Source: Pseudomonadota bacterium (lineage in GTDB: Bacteria; Pseudomonadota; Gammaproteobacteria; Burkholderiales; Thiobacillaceae). Taken from it: DNA of 64,000 bases. The position numbers and the translations under genes are program-made. The notes beneath the pieces were generated by a model that worked only from the letters and a program-made list of their open reading frames with translations, made no database searches and had not been told where the DNA came from. How positions within the stretch are numbered: the first letter of the stretch is position 1; every line of letters starts with the position of its first letter. Location: NCBI GenBank assembly GCA_021820845.1, contig JAKADC010000001.1:62001-126000 (forward strand), in the 5' to 3' direction. Positions 8,197 through 15,103 of this stretch are shown here, piece by piece.

Positions 8197-9291
8197 CTAT
8201 CGGGCGGCGCCGGTTCGATTCATCAACTCGGCATAGAGCGCCGTGTACGCCGACACGATCGCCGCCTCGGAATAATGCCGCGTCACTTCCGCATGCCCGG
8301 CGTCGATCAGGCGCGCCCTGTGCGCGTCGTCGAGTGCCAGCGCCGTCTGCAGGACGTCGGCCAGGCCGGCTGCGTCGCCGAGCGGGGCGAGGAGACCGTT
8401 GACGTCGTCCCGCATCAGTTCCAGCGGGCCCTGTGCGCGGGTCGACACGATCAGCGTGCGGTTGGCCCAGGCTTCCAGGATGACATTGCCGAGCGGCTCG
8501 TGCACCGACGCGCAGACGAATACGTCGGCGAGCTGGTAGTACGGCGCAGGATCGTTCTGCCAGCCGGTCCAGTGGACGCGCGCCGCGATGCCGAGACGCT
8601 CGGCGCGTCGTTCCAGCTCGTCGCGCAGCGGCCCGTCGCCGACCATCACCAGATGCAGCGGCGCGCCTTGCGACGATACCGGCAGGCGTGCAAAGGCATC
8701 GAGCAGATCGGCCCAGCCCTTGTTCGGGTGCAGCCGGCCAAGTCCGACGAGGACGCGGCAGCCCTCGACGCCGAGGTTGTGCCGCAGCGCGTCGAGCGCG
8801 TCGGCCGGCACGGGGGGCGGCGTGTCGACGAAATTGCCGATGCAGCGCACGCGGTCGGCGGGCAGGCCGTGGGTTGCGAGGTAATCGCGGATGCCGCGGG
8901 TATTGCCCACCCAGGCGTGCGCGTGACGGTAGCCCTTGAGGTTGTAGTAGCCGCCCAGCCGCGCGATGTGCACCGGCGGCGTACGGTGCACGTGCACGAT
9001 GCGGGTCGCCCGCCCCATGTAGGTCTGCACGACGTCGGCGCGGAAATCGGCGACCGCGCGGCGGATTTTACGGCGTGAATAGAGGTCCCACACGCCCAGC
9101 ATCGGCGCGTGGTATTGCCGTACCGCCGGATCGATGGCGCGCGCGATCTCGCCGTCCGCCACGGTTACTGCGGCGACCGGCTGCCCGTTCCGGGCCAGCG
9201 CGTTCACCAGCCGGATGAAGAAGCGCTCGGCGCCGCCCAGCCCCTTGCCGCCGATGACGTGCAGGCTGCGCGGTGCGTTGTCCGGCTTCAA
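8197..9291 (-). CDS. Glycosyltransferase family 4-type enzyme
   Basis: 364 residues from a TTG at 9291. The N-terminal GT4 motif GGKGLGGAERFFIRLV binds near the acceptor; the C-terminal half holds VGLGRLHPNKGWADLL, a nucleotide-sugar loop VMVGDGPLRDELE, and EPLGNVILEAWA, the E(x7)E motif of retaining GT-B enzymes. It probably adds a sugar during lipopolysaccharide or exopolysaccharide synthesis. The start overlaps the stop of the upstream phosphohexomutase gene as TTGA, and no in-frame ATG precedes the conserved N-terminus, so TTG with translational coupling is the best choice. That neighbour supplies hexose-1-phosphate, which fits a polysaccharide role. Confidence 0.85.
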   Translation of the reverse strand: MKPDNAPRSLHVIGGKGLGGAERFFIRLVNALARNGQPVAAVTVADGEIARAIDPAVRQYHAPMLGVWDLYSRRKIRRAVADFRADVVQTYMGRATRIVHVHRTPPVHIARLGGYYNLKGYRHAHAWVGNTRGIRDYLATHGLPADRVRCIGNFVDTPPPVPADALDALRHNLGVEGCRVLVGLGRLHPNKGWADLLDAFARLPVSSQGAPLHLVMVGDGPLRDELERRAERLGIAARVHWTGWQNDPAPYYQLADVFVCASVHEPLGNVILEAWANRTLIVSTRAQGPLELMRDDVNGLLAPLGDAAGLADVLQTALALDDAHRARLIDAGHAEVTRHYSEAAIVSAYTALYAELMNRTGAAR

Positions 9292-10661
9292 AACGGCAGC
9301 GCGAGACCGGGCGCCGCCTGGTGGATCACGCGCCGGAAGTCGGCCTGGATCCGCTTCAGCGCCTCGGCGTTGTCGGCCTCGAAGCGGAGCACGATGACCG
9401 GCGTCGTGTTGGACGGGCGGGCGAGGCCGAAGCCGTCGGCGTACTCGACTCTGAGGCCGTCGAGCGTGATCACCTCCTGGGCGTCGGGGAAATGCGCGGT
9501 TTTCTGGAGCCGTTCCATCAGCGCGTAATGCTCGCCTTCGGCCATCTTGATGTTGAGCTCGGGCGTGTTCACCGTGTCGGGCAGGCTGTGCAGGGTCGCG
9601 TCGATATCGGCCTGCCTGGAGAGATATTCGAGCAGGCGCGCGCCGGCGTAGAGGCCGTCGTCGAAGCCGTACCAGCGTTCCTTGAAGAACACGTGCCCCG
9701 ACATCTCGCCGGCGAGCAGCGCACCGGTTTCCTTCATCTTGGCCTTGATGAAGCTGTGTCCGGTTTTCCACAGCAGCGGGCGGCCGCCACGGTCCTTGAT
9801 CCATCCGAACAGCTTGCGCGTGGATTTCACGTCGAAAATGATTTCGGCGCCTGGATTGCGCGAGAGCACGTCGTCGGCGAACAGCATCAGCTGGCGGTCG
9901 GGGAAGATGATCGTGCCGTCCTTGGTGACGACGCCGAGACGGTCGCCGTCGCCGTCGAACGCCAGTCCGATCTCGGCGTCGCCGCTTTTCAGGTGCGCGA
10001 TCAGATCCTGCAGATTCTTGGGCTGCGACGGGTCGGGATGGTGGTTGGGAAAGTTGCCGTCGACCTCGCAGAAGAGCTCCTCGACCTCGCAGCCCATGTC
10101 GCGGTAGAGCTTGGGCGCGAATGCGCCGGGCACGCCGTTGCCGCAGTCGATGACGATCTTCATCGGCCGTGCGAGCTTGACGTCGGAAACGATGCGCGCG
10201 AGGTATTCGGGCGCGATGTCGTGCTGGCGGTAGCCGCCGTCGCCGTGGGTCAGGTCGCCGTTGACGAGCCGCTCGCGCAGCTTCTGGATGGCAGCGCCCG
10301 ACAGGGTTTCGCCGCCGAGCACCATCTTGAGGCCGTTGTAGTCGGGGGGGTTGTGGCTGCCGGTGACCATCACCGCGCTGTTGGTGCCGAGCTGATACGC
10401 GGCGAAATACGTCATCGGCGTGGCGACCATGCCGAGGTCGACGACGCCGATGCCGGCCTTGCGGATGCCGCGCGCAAGCGCAGCGGCGAGATCGGGGCCC
10501 GAGAGGCGGCCGTCGCGGCCGATGCAGATTTCCTTCTGGCTGCGCGCGGCGGCTTCCGATCCGATCGCGTGGCCGATGGCCTCGACGATCTCCGGGGTGA
10601 ACGTCTTGCCGACGATGCCGCGGATGTCGTAGGCCTTGAAGATTTCCTTGGGATAGTCCAA
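9288..10661 (-). CDS. Phosphomannomutase/phosphoglucomutase (AlgC/ManB type)
   Basis: 457 residues, full length for the alpha-D-phosphohexomutase family. Four expected sites are present: catalytic phosphoserine loop TGSHNPPDYNG with S102, the metal-binding loop DGDGDR at 236-241, the sugar-specificity loop GEMSGH near residue 320, and the phosphate-binding loop RPSNTTP near 415. It interconverts hexose 6- and 1-phosphates, feeding GDP-mannose or UDP-glucose synthesis in the cytoplasm. The directly coupled downstream glycosyltransferase indicates a cell-surface glycan role. AlgC and ManB are not separable from sequence alone, so no symbol is given. Confidence 0.93.
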   Translation of the reverse strand: MDYPKEIFKAYDIRGIVGKTFTPEIVEAIGHAIGSEAAARSQKEICIGRDGRLSGPDLAAALARGIRKAGIGVVDLGMVATPMTYFAAYQLGTNSAVMVTGSHNPPDYNGLKMVLGGETLSGAAIQKLRERLVNGDLTHGDGGYRQHDIAPEYLARIVSDVKLARPMKIVIDCGNGVPGAFAPKLYRDMGCEVEELFCEVDGNFPNHHPDPSQPKNLQDLIAHLKSGDAEIGLAFDGDGDRLGVVTKDGTIIFPDRQLMLFADDVLSRNPGAEIIFDVKSTRKLFGWIKDRGGRPLLWKTGHSFIKAKMKETGALLAGEMSGHVFFKERWYGFDDGLYAGARLLEYLSRQADIDATLHSLPDTVNTPELNIKMAEGEHYALMERLQKTAHFPDAQEVITLDGLRVEYADGFGLARPSNTTPVIVLRFEADNAEALKRIQADFRRVIHQAAPGLALPF

Positions 10662-10704
10662 AACGCGCTCCTGTGAATGAGTGGGACGATTCTACCTGAG
10701 GGCG

Positions 10705-11703
10705 CTAACGTGCCCCGGCGCCGAAATGCCGCAGCAGCCGGCGCGGCAGCCAGTCGATGTTGCCGGGGAAGGGCCCCGACGGAAAGGCCACGTGGCCCCC
10801 GGTATCGGGCTGTTCGAGCGTGACTGCGGACGATACGTTCCCGGCAGCGGGCAGCGCCGAGGCAGGCAGGAAGGGGTCGTTTTTCGCGTTGATGACGAGC
10901 GTGGGCAGTGCGATCGTTTTCAGCAGCGGCTTGGACGAGACCCGTCGCCAGTAATCCTCGGCGTCGCGAAATCCGTGCAGCCGCGCCGTGACGAGCGTGT
11001 CGAATTCACGGAAAGTGGTGGCGCCGGCGATCGCTTCGGCATCGAGCATCCCCGGAAAGCGGGCGGCCTTGCGCAGGGCCTTGGCTTTCAGTGTGAGGAG
11101 AAAATGCGCGGTGTAGACGCGGCGCTGGAATCCGCGGTCGAGCGTGTGGCCGGCTGCGGACAGATCGAGCGGCGCCGAAACGGCGGCGGCGGCATCGACC
11201 AGCGCGCGCGCCGACTCGCCCTGTTCGCCGAGCCACTTCAGCAGCGCGTTGCCGCCGAGCGAGACGCCGGCGGCGTAGAGCGGCGCCGCGGGATGCTGCG
11301 ATTTGACGTGGCGCAGGATGCGCTCGACGTCCTCGCTGTCGCCGGCGAAGTAGGCGCGCGGCAGCCGGTTGTCCTCGCCCGAGCAGCCGCGGAAATGCGC
11401 CACCGTACCATGCCAGCCGCATGCCCGGACCTGCGCCATGAGACGGCGCGCGTAAGGACTGCCGGCGCCGCCTTCCAGGCCGTGGAACAGCACGACGACG
11501 GGCGCGCCGGCCCGGCCGTCGACCCAGTCGAAATCGAGGAAATCGCCGTCCGGCAGCTCCAGCCGTTCGCGCCGGCAGGCCACCGGAGCCACGCGGATGA
11601 ACAGGCTGGCGTAGAGGGTCTGCAGGTGACCGCCGGGCAGCCAGGCCGGCGCGCGATACGGCGCGTCGCCAGGGAAATGCCCGGCGCGGCGCGCTTCCCT
11701 CAA
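10705..11703 (-). CDS. YheT-family alpha/beta hydrolase
   Basis: 332 residues from a TTG at 11703. The UPF0017/YheT signatures are WLPGGHLQTLY near residue 21, LFHGLEGGAGSPYAR near 72 (oxyanion region), and the nucleophile elbow GVSLGG with S148; a late His near residue 310 (TGGHVAFPSG) completes the triad. Substrates are unknown in most bacteria; some relatives are esterases. The TTG overlaps the stop of the SnoaL-like gene as TTGA, and no ATG is available upstream of the conserved start. This is the second TTGA junction in the window. Confidence 0.85.
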   Translation of the reverse strand: MREARRAGHFPGDAPYRAPAWLPGGHLQTLYASLFIRVAPVACRRERLELPDGDFLDFDWVDGRAGAPVVVLFHGLEGGAGSPYARRLMAQVRACGWHGTVAHFRGCSGEDNRLPRAYFAGDSEDVERILRHVKSQHPAAPLYAAGVSLGGNALLKWLGEQGESARALVDAAAAVSAPLDLSAAGHTLDRGFQRRVYTAHFLLTLKAKALRKAARFPGMLDAEAIAGATTFREFDTLVTARLHGFRDAEDYWRRVSSKPLLKTIALPTLVINAKNDPFLPASALPAAGNVSSAVTLEQPDTGGHVAFPSGPFPGNIDWLPRRLLRHFGAGAR

Positions 11704-12131
11704 TGCAGCACGACGGGCGGGGTACGCGAGGGCGGGGTGCCGCCCACCCGCAGCGGCGAAGCGTGGTGCAGCACCATGCGCCAGCCGCCGGCCTCCTTGC
11801 GGTAAATGTTGGTGGCGAGGATGGGCGGGCGCGGTTCGGTTTCCTCGCCGATGGCGAGGTACTCGCGGACGATGCGGATCACCTGTTCGGCCGTCCGTAT
11901 TTCCTGCGCGAATTCGACCTGGACGCGGAACTGGCCGGCGGCCTCGAACATGCTGCGCCATCCCGCGGCGATCGCGGCGCGGCCATCCAGCGGCGCCGCC
12001 ATGGGGTGAATGCAGGCGATGGCGTCGTCGCCGGCCCAGACCGCCATCATGGCGTCGAGCGAGCGGGCTTCGAAGGCGGCGTAGAACGCGGCCTCGACGG
12101 CTTCCGGAGTGGAGAATGCGGAATCGGACAT
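11700..12131 (-). CDS. SnoaL/NTF2-like small fold protein
   Basis: 143 residues with the cone-shaped NTF2 fold pattern: N-terminal helices (STPEAVEAAFYAAFEAR), then MMAVWAGDDAIACIHP and a C-terminal RKEAGGWRMVLHHAS strand. Proteins of this family are often annotated as DUF4440 or SnoaL-like and have no established reaction. The ATG at 12131 was chosen because it begins the conserved part; an upstream in-frame GTG at 12158 would add nine residues. It is coupled to the YheT-like hydrolase. The function is unknown. Confidence 0.75.
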   Translation of the reverse strand: MSDSAFSTPEAVEAAFYAAFEARSLDAMMAVWAGDDAIACIHPMAAPLDGRAAIAAGWRSMFEAAGQFRVQVEFAQEIRTAEQVIRIVREYLAIGEETEPRPPILATNIYRKEAGGWRMVLHHASPLRVGGTPPSRTPPVVLH

Positions 12132-12221
12132 GGTTTTTTCGAATGCGCGCGATACCACGCATTGTAGCCGTGCCGGCGGCCGGTGCCGGGCCGGCGAGCG
12201 CCCTCGGCGCGGCGACGGGGG

Positions 12222-12425
12222 CTAGTGGCGGCCGCCGCTCGGCCTGCCCTTGAGGCGGTAGAGCGTTCCGCAATACGGACAGAGCACTTCGCCCCGCGCC
12301 TCGATGGACAGATAGACGCGCGGATGCGCGTTCCAGTCGGACTGGTCATCCATCGGGCAGTGCAGCGGAAGATCGCTATCGCTGATCTCGATGACGCGCT
12401 CGGTGTTGTCGTGCAACTCGCTCAT
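12222..12425 (-). CDS. Small CHCC zinc-finger domain protein
   Basis: 67 residues with the zf-CHCC pattern: Cys near residue 23, HPRVYLSI with its His near 34, then CPYCG near 49-53. This domain occurs in the mitochondrial complex I subunit NDUFS6 and in many small proteobacterial proteins. The bacterial role is unknown, though a respiratory-assembly role is often suggested. It starts 10 bases after the ilvE stop and is almost certainly in its operon, an arrangement common in betaproteobacteria. Confidence 0.85.
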   Translation of the reverse strand: MSELHDNTERVIEISDSDLPLHCPMDDQSDWNAHPRVYLSIEARGEVLCPYCGTLYRLKGRPSGGRH

Positions 12426-12435
12426 GTCGTGCCGC

Positions 12436-13356
12436 TCAGACCAGCGTGAGCCATTCGGTGTGCGCCGCGGAACGGCCGTGCACGCAGTCGAAATACAGGG
12501 CCTGCAGCTTCGCCGTGACCGGGCCGCGCGAGCCTTCGCCGATCGTGCGGTTGTCGAGTTCGCGGATCGGCGTGACCTCGGCGGCGGTGCCGGTGAAGAA
12601 GGCTTCGTCCGCGATGTAGACCTCGTCGCGGGTGATGCGCTTTTCGATCACCTCGAGGCCGTTTTCCTGCGCCAGCTGGATGATGGTGTCACGGGTGAGG
12701 CCGACCAGGGCGGAACTCGGGTCGGGCGTGTAGAGCTTGCCGTCGCGGACGATGAAGATGTTCTCGCCCGAGCCTTCGGACACGAAGCCGTCGACGTCGA
12801 GCAGCAGCGCCTCGTCGTAGCCGTCCATCTCGGCTTCCTTGTGCGCGAGGATGGAGTTCATGTAGTTGCCGTTCGCCTTGGCCTTGCACATGGTGACGTT
12901 GGAATGATGGCGCGAGAACGAGCTCGTCTTGACCCGGATGCCGTGCTCCAGCGCTTCCTGGCCGAGATACGCGCCCCACGGCCAGGCGGCGACGATGACG
13001 TGAACCGACAGGTTCTTCGCCGAGATGCCCATGGCCTCGGAGCCGAAGAAGGCCATCGGGCGCAGGTAGCCGGATTCGAGTCCGTTTTCGCGCACGACCG
13101 CGCGCTGCGCTTCGGAAATCGTCGCCCGGTCGAACGGCAGCTTCATGCCCAGGATGTGGGCCGAATTGAACAGCCGCTTGGTGTGCTCCTCGAGGCGGAA
13201 AATCGCCGTGCCCTGTTCGGCCTTGTAGGCGCGCACGCCTTCGAATACGCCCATCCCGTAGTGCAGCGTATGGGTCAGGACGTGGGTGGTGGCGTCGCGC
13301 CAGGGGACGAGTTTGCCGTCGTACCAGATGACGCCGTCGCGGTCGGCCATGGACAT
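12436..13356 (-). CDS. ilvE: Branched-chain amino acid aminotransferase
   Basis: 306 residues, full length for class IV PLP aminotransferases. The PLP lysine is K160 within KAKANGNYMNS; HYGMGVFEGVRAY near residue 32 and DGFVSEGSGENIF near 190 are family motifs. It transfers the amino group between glutamate and the 2-oxo acids of valine, leucine and isoleucine in the last biosynthetic step. The start ATG at 13356 has a weak GAGAG upstream; an ATG two codons later (13350) is equally possible. It is followed at 10 bases by the zinc-finger gene. Confidence 0.96.
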   Translation of the reverse strand: MSMADRDGVIWYDGKLVPWRDATTHVLTHTLHYGMGVFEGVRAYKAEQGTAIFRLEEHTKRLFNSAHILGMKLPFDRATISEAQRAVVRENGLESGYLRPMAFFGSEAMGISAKNLSVHVIVAAWPWGAYLGQEALEHGIRVKTSSFSRHHSNVTMCKAKANGNYMNSILAHKEAEMDGYDEALLLDVDGFVSEGSGENIFIVRDGKLYTPDPSSALVGLTRDTIIQLAQENGLEVIEKRITRDEVYIADEAFFTGTAAEVTPIRELDNRTIGEGSRGPVTAKLQALYFDCVHGRSAAHTEWLTLV

Positions 13357-13515
13357 GGTGAAAAATCTCTCAGCGGATGGAAAACGCCAATCTTACCGGA
13401 ATCCGGCCGCGCCCGGCGGGTGGTTCGACGTCGTCAAGCCGGGGGAGAGCGGCGCGCCCGAAGGCGGCGCGTCCATGCGCCCGCGCACATGCAAGCCAGG
13501 GTTTTTGGCGCTCCT

Positions 13516-13533
13516 CCGCCGGCCGCCCGGCGG
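13516..13533 (-). terminator. GC-rich hairpin just after the DsrC-like gene
   Basis: A perfect 7-bp stem (CCGCCGG / CCGGCGG) with a 4-base loop lies 4 bases beyond the stop codon of the DsrC-like gene. There is no T-run after it on the minus strand, so it is a weak candidate terminator or a 3' end stabiliser. Confidence 0.35.
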
Positions 13534-13537
13534 GGAC

Positions 13538-13861
13538 TCAGAGGTAGGCTTTGGCCTCCTCGCCGGGGTTGGGCAGACCCGCCAGGCGCCAGGCCTCGCG
13601 CGGGTTGGGGAACAGATGTTGCATGCAATCGGCATCCTGCCCGACGAGGTGGCAGACATGGCTGAGTGCCGTCACGTTGCCGTTCCTCATGAATTCCTCG
13701 CGCAGCGCGTGCAGCACGCCGAACTGCATGTCGTTGAGCGGAGTCAGGCCGTCCGCGCTGGCAATGCGGTCGGCCAGGCCTTCGCTCCAGATGTCGGGAT
13801 TGATCAGAAACCCGTCGCGATCGAAAACGGCTGCGCCGGGCACGTCGAATGTCGTGTTCAT
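13538..13861 (-). CDS. TusE/DsrC-fold protein lacking both C-terminal cysteines
   Basis: 107 residues. The family pattern is clear: FDRDGFLINPDIWSEGLADRIA near residue 13 and HLFPNPREAWRLAGLPNP near residue 82. True DsrC and TusE end in a flexible arm with an ultimate catalytic Cys, and DsrC has another about ten residues earlier. Here the arm reads GLPNPGEEAKAYL with no Cys, and the earlier position is Trp. Two other Cys occur near residues 68 and 77. It therefore cannot be a standard sulfur-trafficking DsrC; family members without these cysteines have been proposed as regulators (RspA type). AGGAGAG precedes the ATG at 13861. It lies downstream of mutY on the same strand. Confidence 0.8.
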   Translation of the reverse strand: MNTTFDVPGAAVFDRDGFLINPDIWSEGLADRIASADGLTPLNDMQFGVLHALREEFMRNGNVTALSHVCHLVGQDADCMQHLFPNPREAWRLAGLPNPGEEAKAYL

Positions 13862-13946
13862 GTCGCTCTCCTGATGCTGTTGGACCGTGAGCATTCGGTA
13901 TAGCACTTGAGCGTTTCGACAATGTCCGCCGGTGGATGTTTCCGCC

Positions 13947-13968
13947 CCGGACGCGGCGCTGCGTCCGG
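13947..13968 (-). terminator. Strong hairpin directly after mutY stop
   Basis: An 8-bp perfect stem (CCGGACGC / GCGTCCGG) with a 6-base loop abuts the mutY stop codon at 13969-13971. No T-run follows on the minus strand. It may attenuate or end the mutY transcript ahead of the DsrC-like gene, or protect its 3' end. Confidence 0.4.
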
Positions 13969-15003
13969 TCAGGGACGCACGAGCTGCCCGACCAGCGTGC
14001 GCACCGGGGCGGGCAGGGCGGCGTCGAGCGCATCCGCCGGGGAGAGCCATAGGTGGCCGGGAAGGGTTTTTTCGCGCGGCGCGAGGTGGAAACGCACGGG
14101 CCGGATGTGCAGCCTGAAGTGCGTGAAATCATGGGTGAATTGCGGCAAGACCTGCTGCTCCAGCGCGGTGAAGCCGAGCTCGTTCCGGCAGTGGCCCGCC
14201 GCGTCCACGTCGGGCGGCAGTTCGGGCAGGCTCCAGAGCCCCCCCCATATCCCTTGCGGCGGCCGCTTTTCCAGCATCAGCTCGCCGCGGTCGAGCAGCA
14301 GCAGCACCTGCACCTGTTTTTCGGGACGCACTTTTTGGGGGCGCGGCGTCGGCAGTTCGGCGGTGCGCTGCTGAACATGCGCGACGCAATCCGCATTGAC
14401 CGGGCAGACCGCGCAGTCAGGCCGGCTGCGGGTGCAGACGAGTGCGCCCAGGTCCATCATGCCTTGCGTGTAGGCCTCGATGCCGGCGCGGGGGAGCAGC
14501 GACTCGGCCAGCGCCCACAGTCCGGTCTCGACCCTTTTGTCGCCCGGCCAGCCCGCGACGCCGCCGTGGCGCGCGAGGACGCGCTTGACGTTGCCATCGA
14601 GGATGGCGCAGCGCTCGCCGAATGCCAGCGCGGCAATGGCCGCGGCGGTCGAACGCCCGATCCCGGGCAGCTGCGCGATGCGCGCCGGGTCGGCGGGGAA
14701 GGCGCCGCCGCATTCGGCCACGAGGCTGCGCGCGGCGGCGTGCAGGTTGCGCGCGCGGCTGTAGTAGCCGAGCCCGCTCCACAAGGCGAGGACGTCGTCC
14801 TCGCGCGCTGCGGCCAGGGCCCGCAGATCGGGGAAGCGGGCGACAAAGCGTTCGAAATAGGGAACGACCGTGGAGACCTGCGTCTGTTGCAGCATGATCT
14901 CCGACAGCCAGACGCGATAGGGATCGCGCGTCGCCTGCCAGGGCAGGGTGTGGCGGCCGTGGCGCCGCTGCCAGTCGATGATGCGGGAGGCGAAGGATTT
15001 CAC
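13969..15003 (-). CDS. mutY: A/G-specific adenine DNA glycosylase
   Basis: 344 residues. Catalytic E35 sits in SEIMLQQTQV, the helix-hairpin-helix LPGIGRSTA at residues 112-120, catalytic D136 in ILDGNVKRVL, and the iron-sulfur ligands C190, C197, C200 and C206 have the correct C-x6-C-x2-C-x5-C spacing. A C-terminal NUDIX-like domain (from about residue 230, LMLEKRPPQGIWGG) recognises 8-oxoguanine. MutY removes adenine mispaired with 8-oxoG. Length and all key residues are standard. Confidence 0.97.
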   Translation of the reverse strand: MKSFASRIIDWQRRHGRHTLPWQATRDPYRVWLSEIMLQQTQVSTVVPYFERFVARFPDLRALAAAREDDVLALWSGLGYYSRARNLHAAARSLVAECGGAFPADPARIAQLPGIGRSTAAAIAALAFGERCAILDGNVKRVLARHGGVAGWPGDKRVETGLWALAESLLPRAGIEAYTQGMMDLGALVCTRSRPDCAVCPVNADCVAHVQQRTAELPTPRPQKVRPEKQVQVLLLLDRGELMLEKRPPQGIWGGLWSLPELPPDVDAAGHCRNELGFTALEQQVLPQFTHDFTHFRLHIRPVRFHLAPREKTLPGHLWLSPADALDAALPAPVRTLVGQLVRP

Positions 15004-15103
15004 CCCGGCAGGGTAGCCGGGCTTGCGAAACCGATCAACGGAAAACGGCGGTCCGGCGGCAGGCGACGGCCCGTGCGTGCAAAAGGCTGCCGCTCGCCTG
15101 CGT

